A program made the translations under genes and the position numbers. A DNA stretch of 5,520 bases, taken from the NCBI GenBank assembly GCA_021107975.1, contig JAIORT010000281.1:1-5520 (forward strand), read 5' to 3'. The notes under the pieces were generated by a model. The model was not told the origin of the DNA. It ran no database searches and saw only the letters and a list, made by a program, of their open reading frames with translations. Positions 1 through 5,520 of this stretch are shown here, piece after piece (within the stretch, counting starts at the first letter, position 1; each line of letters starts with the position of its first letter). Origin of the DNA: Bacteroidales bacterium (GTDB taxonomy: Bacteria > Bacteroidota > Bacteroidia > Bacteroidales > JAADJA01).

Positions 1-2937
1 TTCCTTACCGGCTTCTAAAATTTCCGGAATAATCAGGGTAAAACAGCTTCCTTTATTTTTTTCACTTTTGAGTTGTATTTCTCCGCCAAGAAGAAAAGCA
101 AAATTCTTTGAAATACTAAGCCCAAGTCCTGTGCCTCCATATTTTCTGCTAATAGTACCATCAGCCTGTTTAAATGCCTCAAAAATTAATTTTTGTTTTT
201 CTTTAGTAATTCCAATACCCGTATCAGTAACAGCAAAACTGACCGCTTTTTTATAATCAAGTCCGCTGTCGGATAAATCAATATTTTTATCAGGTCTGCT
301 TATATCAACAGTTACACTTCCGTTATGGGTATATTTAATTGAATTTGAAAGAAGATTCTTAATAATCTGCATAAGCCTTAAGGAATCGGATTTGATGATT
401 TTTGGCAATTGTTTATCAATGTTAACATTAAATTCAATTCCTTTGTCTTTAGTAACATGAGCAAACTTAAGATTCATATCATTAACAAATTGTTCAATAT
501 TTACACTGTCAATATTTATTTCCATCATACCGGATTCTACTTTCGACAGATCGAGAACATCATTTATAAGTTCTAAAAGGTCTTTACCCGACGAATTTAT
601 TGTTGATGCTAATTCTATTTGTTTTTCTGTAAGGTTACCGTTATTTTTAGTTGAAAGTAACTGCGATAATACCAGGATACTATTTAATGGTGTGCGTAAC
701 TCATGCGACATATTGGCAAGAAATTCAGATTTATATTTACTTGACAGTTCAAGATCGCGGGCTTTATTTTCAATTTCTATCTGTGCTTGTTTTAGTTCTT
801 CATTCTTTTTATTGATATTATCTCTTTGCTTTTCAAGGGATTTCGTCTTTTCTTCAAGTTCTTCATTAGTTACACGCAATTCCTCCTGCTGGGTCTGGAG
901 ATTATCTTCCGATTTCTGTAACGCTTTTGTTTGTTCTTCAAGTTCCTCATTTATTTGTTTTAATTCTTCCTGCTGTGTCTGTAACGACATTTCCGATTCT
1001 TTTAGCGCATGTGTCTGTTCTTCTAATTCAACATTGCTTTTCTTTAACTCTTCCTGTTGATTTGATAACTCAGCAGCCTGTTCTTTTGTTTTTTCAAGCA
1101 GCTTATTTGTTTCTAAACGAATTAAAGCTAAATTAATACCTATTGCTATGTTTTCTTTTAAAATATTTAATAACTCCAACTCATTATCAGTAAACTCCTT
1201 AAATGAACCAAGCTCAACAACACCTATCAGTTTATCTTCAAGAAGAAAAGGTAAAACAACTATATTTTTCGGTTTCCTGTTTCCAAGCCCCGAGCTAATA
1301 TGAATATAATCATCAGGGATATTTGAAAAAGATATCATCTTTTTCTCCAAAGCTGCCTGCCCGACAATACCCTCGCCGATTTTAATTTTATTATCATAGT
1401 TTTTTCGTTTTGTTAAAGCATAGCTGCTTGTCAGTTGCAATTCATTACCGGTTTCGCTGGCAAGATATATAGCGCCCACCTGTGCATCTAATTGTTCTGC
1501 CAGGCAGGTTATTATATTTTGTGAAATAGTGCTAATATCGATATCTCCTCTCATTTTTTCATTCAAATCGTTCTGGCTGCCTGTAACCCACATACTTTTT
1601 TTATTTTTTTCCGAAACCGTATGGAGTGATTCTGTCATTTCGTTGATGGCAACAGATAATTCATCATTTTTTGATTTAGGATTTAATTTCACTAAGTAAT
1701 CACCATTAGCAATTTTTTTTGCATGATCAACTTTTTTCCGGAGTTCATTTTGTACATCACGAAAAGAGTTTGCCAGCTCACCTATTTCATCATTCTTTTT
1801 TACGGTTATATTTTGGTTTAAATTTCCGAGCGCTACTAATTTTGCATTATTTGTAATTGTTTTTATTGGTATTGCCAATGACCTTGATATTAGAAATGCA
1901 AGTATTAACACTATAAATGCAATTATTATAATAAAAATAAAGAATTTCCTTGATGATTCTCTATCTGCAGCCAGAGCCTCATCTGTATTAATTTCAGTAA
2001 TAATAACCCAATCAAAATTGCTATTAAACTCTTTATTTAAGCCAACTGGGGCATAATAGCTTAATACTGAAACATCTTTATAGTCCTGTATAATATGAGC
2101 GCCCTGTTTTCCTTCCAATCCAAATTTCACACTTTCAGTATGTATCTCTTTCTTTAAAATTGTTGTCTCTTCCTCAAATCTTGAATTACTTCTCATTAAA
2201 TTATCAATACCTACTAAGTATGATTCACCTGTAAAACCCAAACCATACTTTTTGTTCATCAAATTATCTACCTGGCTTATTGACATTTGCATTGCCACAA
2301 AACCTGTTAATTCTCCCGTTTCACTCCGAATAATATTTGCAATAAAACATGCCGGTTCATTATTTGAAGGGGCAAATAATTCAAAATCCGATATTGCCGG
2401 TTTTTCACTTTTCTTAGCATTTTTTACTGCTTTTGTCAGAGAGCTGTTTTTAAGCGGACCAGTAAATATATTTGTAGCAAAATCTGCTTTGTGTGTAACT
2501 GAATATAAAATATTACCTGCCGTATCAATAAGAAATATATCATCATAGCCGGATTGTTGTTTAAAATCTTTTAAAAATCTATCTGTTATGTTTACAATTT
2601 TATCATATTCCGGAGTATTTATAAAAGTAAACAGGTTTGTTTTATTAGCTGAACAGGTTTTGTGCAAATTATTTATACATTCAATAAAGATCTGTTTCTT
2701 AGCTAAAAAATACATATCTTGTTGTCGTTCACGGAAATAATCATGAATATTATCCCGTTTCAATTCTCCAATTGCTTTTAAATGCTCCAATGCTTGCTTT
2801 TCATTAGTCTTCTTTGAATTAAAATTCAAAAAAATACCTATTAACAGAATAGGCACCATAGCAATTAAAATAAATAATGCCATTAATTTTATGTAAAGGC
2901 TGCTTTTAAATTTTTCCCAAATTTTCATTTTATTCAT
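1..2937 (-). CDS. dCache-HAMP-GAF sensor histidine kinase, probably hybrid, C-terminus cut by window edge
   Basis: This is an inner-membrane sensor kinase expected to autophosphorylate on histidine and pass the phosphate to a receiver domain. The frame is open for 979 codons and runs off the left edge. Approximate domains: TM1 18-37; periplasmic dCache-like sensor 40-325 (motifs YLVGIDNLMRS and DWVIITEINTD); TM2 332-351; HAMP 352-400; a second HAMP-like unit 400-440 (GDYLVKL, DELSVAINEMTESL); GAF 461-605 (AQVGAIYL, IGEGIVGQAAL); coiled coil 606-735 with 28-residue repeats; HisKA with MSHELRTPLN (His745); HATPase_c with N box LLSNSIKYT (Asn865), G1 DTGIGI (905-910), F box IFEAFKQADG and G2 GGTGLGLSIS. 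All catalytic boxes are intact. Relatives with this layout usually end in one or more receiver domains, which would lie outside the window. The start at 2937 is the first ATG after the upstream stop. The ATG at 2928 is the alternative and matches the paralog's start (MKIW). Confidence 0.95.
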   Translation of the reverse strand, partial: MNKMKIWEKFKSSLYIKLMALFILIAMVPILLIGIFLNFNSKKTNEKQALEHLKAIGELKRDNIHDYFRERQQDMYFLAKKQIFIECINNLHKTCSANKTNLFTFINTPEYDKIVNITDRFLKDFKQQSGYDDIFLIDTAGNILYSVTHKADFATNIFTGPLKNSSLTKAVKNAKKSEKPAISDFELFAPSNNEPACFIANIIRSETGELTGFVAMQMSISQVDNLMNKKYGLGFTGESYLVGIDNLMRSNSRFEEETTILKKEIHTESVKFGLEGKQGAHIIQDYKDVSVLSYYAPVGLNKEFNSNFDWVIITEINTDEALAADRESSRKFFIFIIIIAFIVLILAFLISRSLAIPIKTITNNAKLVALGNLNQNITVKKNDEIGELANSFRDVQNELRKKVDHAKKIANGDYLVKLNPKSKNDELSVAINEMTESLHTVSEKNKKSMWVTGSQNDLNEKMRGDIDISTISQNIITCLAEQLDAQVGAIYLASETGNELQLTSSYALTKRKNYDNKIKIGEGIVGQAALEKKMISFSNIPDDYIHISSGLGNRKPKNIVVLPFLLEDKLIGVVELGSFKEFTDNELELLNILKENIAIGINLALIRLETNKLLEKTKEQAAELSNQQEELKKSNVELEEQTHALKESEMSLQTQQEELKQINEELEEQTKALQKSEDNLQTQQEELRVTNEELEEKTKSLEKQRDNINKKNEELKQAQIEIENKARDLELSSKYKSEFLANMSHELRTPLNSILVLSQLLSTKNNGNLTEKQIELASTINSSGKDLLELINDVLDLSKVESGMMEINIDSVNIEQFVNDMNLKFAHVTKDKGIEFNVNIDKQLPKIIKSDSLRLMQIIKNLLSNSIKYTHNGSVTVDISRPDKNIDLSDSGLDYKKAVSFAVTDTGIGITKEKQKLIFEAFKQADGTISRKYGGTGLGLSISKNFAFLLGGEIQLKSEKNKGSCFTLIIPEILEAGKE
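805..2928. repeat. Left copy of a 2157-nt-period tandem duplication
   Basis: This stretch encodes the sensor, HAMP, GAF and linker part of the kinase. It matches the right copy at 2962-5085 with a constant offset of 2157 nt (719 codons). I checked the offset at the start codon region, the GAF domain and the linker, and found no net indels. Nucleotide identity is uneven: moderate in the TM and periplasmic part and nearly complete in parts of the GAF end and linker. Confidence 0.93.
808..1059 (-). repeat. Three 84-bp (28-residue) coiled-coil linker repeats in the kinase
   Basis: Residues 627-710 consist of three consecutive 28-residue units, each starting QQEEL and following the pattern QQEEL-x3-N-x-ELEE-x-T-x-L. 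Twenty-eight residues are exactly four heptads, so the repeats can extend one continuous parallel coiled coil. A degenerate fourth unit beginning KNEEL (residues 711-738) leads directly into the HisKA helix. Linkers of this kind are common between GAF and HisKA domains in related hybrid kinases; they transmit helix rotation or register and set the dimer. Confidence 0.9.
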
Positions 2938-2946
2938 TTTTTTATA

Positions 2947-5085
2947 TTAAAAACCTTTATTTTTTTTATTCATATCATCTCTTTGCTTTTCAAGGGCTTT
3001 AGTCCTTTCTTCAAGTTCTTCATTAGTTACACGCAATTCCTCCTGCTGGGTCTGGAGCATATCGTGCGACATCTGTAACGCTTTTGTTTGTTCTTCAAGC
3101 TCCTCATTTGCTTGTCTTAATTCTTCCTGCTGTGCCTGAAGCGACTCTTCAGATTCTTTGAGCGCTTGTGTCTGTTCTTCAAGCTCTGCATTAGCTTTAT
3201 CTAACTCTTCGTGTTGCATTGCCATTTCAAGAGTTTGTTCTTTTGTTTTTTCAAGCAGCTTATTTGTTTCTAAACGAATTAAAGCTGAATTAATACCTAT
3301 TGCTATGTTTTCCTTTAAAATATTTAATAACTCCAGATCATTATCAGTAAACTCCTTTAATGAACCAAGCTCAATAACACCTATCAGATTATCTTCAAGA
3401 GTAATAGGTAAAACAACTATATTTTTCGGTTTCGCGTTTCCAAGCCCCGAAGTAATATGAAAATAATCATCAGGAATATCTGAAAGTAATATCATCTTTT
3501 TCTTGAGAGCTGCCTGACCAACAATACCCTCGCCGATTTTAATTGTCTTATTGTGTTTTTTTTGCTTTGTAAAAGCATAGCTGCTTATTAGCTGCAATTT
3601 GTTTTCGGTTCCGTTGGCAAGATATAAAGCACCCACCTGTGCATCTAATTGTTTTGTTAGGCAAGTTATTATATTTTGTGAAATAGTGTTAATATCGAGA
3701 TCGCCTTTCATTTTTTCATTCAAATCATTCTGGCTATCTGTAAACCTCATACTTTTTTTATTCTCTTTCGATACCTTACAGAGTGATTCTGTCATTTTAT
3801 TAAGGGCAATAGATAATTTGTCATTTTTTGATTTAGGTTTTAATTTCACTGAATAATCACCATCAGCAATTTTGTTTGCATGATCAACTTTTTCCCAGAG
3901 ATCATTTTGTACATCACGAAAAGAATTTGTTAACTCGCCTATTTCATTATTCTGTTTTGTAATAAATTTTTGGTTCAAATTACCAAGCGCCATTAATTTT
4001 GCCTTATTTGCAATTCTTGTTATTGGTATTGCTATTGACCTTGCTAATAGAAATCCAATTATTAAGATTCCCAAAATAAGTAATATTCCAAGCATCTTAA
4101 ATTTATCAAGCAATTTTGTTCTCGATACAAGAGCCTCGTCTGTATTAATTTCAGTTATAATAATCCAGTCAAAATAGCAATTAAACTCTTTATTTAAGCC
4201 AATAGGAGCATAATAGCTTAACACAGGAATATCTCTATTGTTTTGTATAATATGAACACCCTGTTTTCCTTCCAATCCCAGCTTCACACTTTCCGTATGC
4301 ATCGCTTTCTTCAGAATTGTTGTCTTTTCCTCAAATCTTGAATCACTTCTCATTAAATTATCAATACCTACTAAGTACGATTCGCCTGTAAAACCCAAAC
4401 CATACTTTTTTTGCATCAAATCATTTATCTGGCTTACCGGTATTTGTATTGCCGCAAACCCTTTTAATTCTCCTGATAAACTCCAAATGCTGTTTGCCAT
4501 AAAACATGCCGGTTCATTATTTGCAGGGGCATATAATTCGAAATCCGATATTGCCGGTCTTCCACTCTTCTTAGTTTCTCTTACTGCTTTTGCCAGAGAG
4601 GTGTTTTTATACAAGCCTGTAAATATATTTGTAGATAGATCAGTTTCACGATTAACTGTATATACAATATTCCCTGCCGTATCAATAAGATATATATCAT
4701 TATAGCCATATTGTTGTTTATAATCTTTACAAAATCCATCAGTTACCTCTACGATTTTATTATATTCCGGAGTATTTACAAAAGTCAACAGGTTCTTTTT
4801 ATCAGATGAACAGGCTCTTTCCAAATTATTCATAGTTCTAATATTGATCTGTTTTTTAGCAAGAAAATATATATTTTCTTGCTGTTCATGGAAATAATCA
4901 AAAATCTTATCACGTTTCAATTCACCAATTGCTTTTAATTTATCAAATGCAAAATCTTCTATAATCTTCTGTGAGTTTATTTTTATAACAATACCTATAA
5001 TACCAATCGGCAGTACAGAGATTACAATAGATAATATCATAAATTTAGTGTAAAGGCTGCCTGTTATTTTTTTCCAGATTTTCAT
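2947..5085 (-). CDS. Kinase-less dCache-HAMP-GAF-coiled-coil sensor protein, tandem paralog of the adjacent kinase
   Basis: This 712-residue membrane protein is colinear without indels with residues 4-712 of the downstream kinase. Approximate domains: TM1 15-36; periplasmic dCache-like sensor 37-320 (YLVGIDNLMRS, FDWIIITEIN); TM2 329-348; HAMP 349-397; second HAMP-like unit 398-437; GAF 458-602 (AQVGALYLA, IGEGIVGQAAL); coiled coil 603-709 with three 28-residue repeats. It ends KNKGF where the kinase continues KNEELKQ. It therefore has no HisKA, HATPase, receiver, cyclase or chemoreceptor hairpin, and no obvious output of its own. By eye, identity to the paralog is about 65% in the first periplasmic half, about 80% in the second half and the GAF domain, and lowest in the TM segments. 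The frame is intact, so it looks like a maintained gene, although origin by partial duplication is likely. It may dimerise with the kinase through HAMP and coiled coil (inference). The start follows AAAGAG. Confidence 0.93.
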   Translation of the reverse strand: MKIWKKITGSLYTKFMILSIVISVLPIGIIGIVIKINSQKIIEDFAFDKLKAIGELKRDKIFDYFHEQQENIYFLAKKQINIRTMNNLERACSSDKKNLLTFVNTPEYNKIVEVTDGFCKDYKQQYGYNDIYLIDTAGNIVYTVNRETDLSTNIFTGLYKNTSLAKAVRETKKSGRPAISDFELYAPANNEPACFMANSIWSLSGELKGFAAIQIPVSQINDLMQKKYGLGFTGESYLVGIDNLMRSDSRFEEKTTILKKAMHTESVKLGLEGKQGVHIIQNNRDIPVLSYYAPIGLNKEFNCYFDWIIITEINTDEALVSRTKLLDKFKMLGILLILGILIIGFLLARSIAIPITRIANKAKLMALGNLNQKFITKQNNEIGELTNSFRDVQNDLWEKVDHANKIADGDYSVKLKPKSKNDKLSIALNKMTESLCKVSKENKKSMRFTDSQNDLNEKMKGDLDINTISQNIITCLTKQLDAQVGALYLANGTENKLQLISSYAFTKQKKHNKTIKIGEGIVGQAALKKKMILLSDIPDDYFHITSGLGNAKPKNIVVLPITLEDNLIGVIELGSLKEFTDNDLELLNILKENIAIGINSALIRLETNKLLEKTKEQTLEMAMQHEELDKANAELEEQTQALKESEESLQAQQEELRQANEELEEQTKALQMSHDMLQTQQEELRVTNEELEERTKALEKQRDDMNKKNKGF
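2954..2958 (-). promoter_or_regulatory. Possible ribosome binding site of the kinase gene
   Basis: AAAGG on the minus strand lies inside the last codons of the upstream gene, about 16 bases before the ATG at 2937. That spacing is long for a Shine-Dalgarno. Given the 9-bp gap between the upstream stop and this ATG, translational coupling by reinitiation is an equally good explanation. Confidence 0.3.
2962..5085. repeat. Right copy of the 2157-nt-period tandem duplication
   Basis: This stretch forms essentially the whole kinase-less gene. Weak homology to the left copy may continue to about 2954 and is then lost. The next copy's start codon is at 2937, so the two copies nearly abut. The HisKA and ATPase part of the kinase is not duplicated in the window. 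Confidence 0.93.
2965..3216 (-). repeat. Three 84-bp (28-residue) coiled-coil linker repeats in the kinase-less paralog
   Basis: Residues 624-707 hold three 28-residue units starting QHEEL, QQEEL and QQEEL, in register with those of the kinase. The fourth unit is missing: the protein ends KNKGF at its first residues. The dimerising coiled coil is therefore present while the kinase helix that would follow is not. Confidence 0.9.
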
Positions 5086-5090
5086 TTCAT

Positions 5091-5096
5091 CTCTTT
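5091..5096 (-). promoter_or_regulatory. Weak ribosome binding site of the kinase-less sensor gene
   Basis: AAAGAG lies five bases before the ATG at 5085 on the minus strand, within the 27-bp spacer after the STAS-like gene. A nearer upstream ATG at 5090 opens only a two-codon frame (ATG AAA TGA), which supports 5085 as the real start. Confidence 0.5.
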
Positions 5097-5112
5097 TTAT
5101 TATTTCTAAATG

Positions 5113-5475
5113 TTAATCATCGGTTAACCATTCTTTAGCATCTTCTACATTATCAAATAACTTCATAGGCTGGCGAGTTAATTCCATAAATGCACTAATT
5201 AAAATCTTCTTAGGTCCCTTTGCCATACCTACGATTGCAGCTTTTTTTGACAGGGACATCAGTTCTTTTCCAATTCGTGACATTTCTTTATGAACTTTAC
5301 GTGTAGTGAATACACCTGTCATATCTGTAAGAGTTAATACATTTGGGTTCCCTGCTTTTTTTACCATTTCTAACATCCTTTCTTGAGTCGCAATAACTTC
5401 ATCTTCCTGACTTCCTATATTATCAGCTAAGAAAATTGTTTTTCCTTTGTGGATTATTTGTTTTACATCAGACAT
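5113..5475 (-). CDS. Small STAS/SpoIIAA-like (SEC14-type) cytoplasmic protein
   Basis: This soluble 120-residue protein has no signal peptide or membrane segment. The predicted alternation of strands and helices (strand 12-17, helix 23-41, strand 45-50, helix 58-75, strand 79-83, helix 87-100, strand 103-107, helix 109-117) and the ending KLFDNVEDAKEWL resemble the SpoIIAA-like STAS/SEC14 family. The segment TLTDMTGVF (48-56) sits where STAS anti-sigma antagonists carry their DSSG loop, but the classic phosphorylatable DSSG motif is absent, so a partner-switch role cannot be assumed. It is first in the operon, 27 bp ahead of the kinase-less sensor, which suggests a role in the same signalling pathway. 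There is no clear Shine-Dalgarno before the ATG at 5475; the leader is A-rich. The family call rests on overall pattern rather than a decisive motif; an uncharacterised alpha/beta protein is the alternative. Confidence 0.7.
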   Translation of the reverse strand: MSDVKQIIHKGKTIFLADNIGSQEDEVIATQERMLEMVKKAGNPNVLTLTDMTGVFTTRKVHKEMSRIGKELMSLSKKAAIVGMAKGPKKILISAFMELTRQPMKLFDNVEDAKEWLTDD

Positions 5476-5520
5476 AATTAGTTGTTTTTAAATTTTATAT
5501 GGTTTCATGTTTCGGGTTTC
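5476..5520 (-). promoter_or_regulatory. Upstream region of the operon, possible promoter
   Basis: These 45 bp precede the first gene and run to the window edge. On the minus strand they contain TATAAAAT (about 5499-5492), which could be a -10-like element about 16 bases before the ATG. I do not see a clean Bacteroidota-type TAnnTTTG box, and any -35/-33 element would lie at or beyond the edge. The GAAAC repeats described separately sit just upstream of this element. Confidence 0.2.
5502..5520. repeat. Three GTTTC pentamers at 7-bp spacing
   Basis: GTTTC occurs at 5502-5506, 5509-5513 and 5516-5520 (GAAAC on the coding strand), each with a two-base spacer. The series reaches the window edge and may continue. 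It lies directly upstream of the first gene of the operon, where it could be an operator or simply a short microsatellite. Confidence 0.5.

Noticed and set aside
692..1136. Plus-strand open frames rich in Ser, Cys and Phe over the linker of the kinase
   Set aside because: They are the complement of the Glu/Gln-rich coiled-coil repeats on the minus strand; no start signal or recognisable domain.
2252..2548. Plus-strand open frame opposite the Cache domain, with a counterpart at 4487-4705
   Set aside because: The two resemble each other only because the underlying minus-strand genes are paralogs; they lack domains and RBS.
2960..2967. A8 run near the end of the truncated gene as a possible frameshift or sequencing error hiding a kinase domain
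   Set aside because: Homology to the kinase continues in frame just past the run and then ends; no HisKA or ATPase remnant lies in any frame before the next gene starts.
3158..3460. Plus-strand open frame in the kinase-less gene
   Set aside because: Same antisense shadow as in the paralog, produced by the duplicated linker; the minus-strand gene has clear domains.
2947..5085. Chemoreceptor (methyl-accepting protein) identity for the kinase-less gene
   Set aside because: dCache and HAMP are shared with chemoreceptors, but there is no signalling hairpin; GAF and the linker repeats match the neighbouring kinase instead.
5082..5090. Two-codon ORF (ATG AAA TGA) overlapping the start of the kinase-less gene
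   Set aside because: Too short to interpret as a leader peptide; likely chance in A-rich DNA.
5086..5112. Terminator or promoter between the STAS-like gene and the sensor gene
   Set aside because: The 27-bp spacer has no inverted repeat and no recognisable promoter element.

Overview
The window is AT-rich (roughly one third G+C by eye) and is almost fully coding on the minus strand. It holds three genes read right to left in one probable operon: a small STAS/SpoIIAA-like protein (5475-5113), a membrane sensor protein without a kinase domain (5085-2947), and a large sensor histidine kinase that runs off the left edge (2937-1). The protein families, the weak Shine-Dalgarno sequences and the low GC suggest a bacterium of the Bacteroidota or a similar low-GC Gram-negative group. 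This is inference; no rRNA or other marker gene is present.

The two large genes are tandem paralogs. Every homologous position I compared lies exactly 2157 nt apart, with no net indel over about 709 codons. Both encode TM1, a dCache-type periplasmic sensor, TM2, a HAMP pair, a GAF domain and a coiled-coil linker of 28-residue repeats. The left copy then continues into HisKA (His745) and HATPase_c domains. The right copy stops at the entry to the fourth linker repeat, just before the kinase would begin. Its homology with the left copy ends about 17 nt before the left gene's start codon. The two genes are in the same frame and only one in-frame TAA separates them.

The spacers are short (27 bp and 9 bp) and contain no terminator, so the three genes are probably co-transcribed and act together. 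A plausible scheme, which is inference, is that an extracytoplasmic ligand is sensed by Cache domains and passed through HAMP, GAF and the coiled coil to the kinase. The kinase-less paralog would form mixed dimers with, or compete with, the kinase, and the STAS-like protein would be a cytoplasmic partner. The kinase C-terminus, where this family often carries receiver domains, is outside the window, as is most of the operon promoter region. I see no RNA genes, insertion sequences, CRISPR arrays or plus-strand genes. The only noncoding stretch longer than 30 bp is the 45 bp at the right edge.
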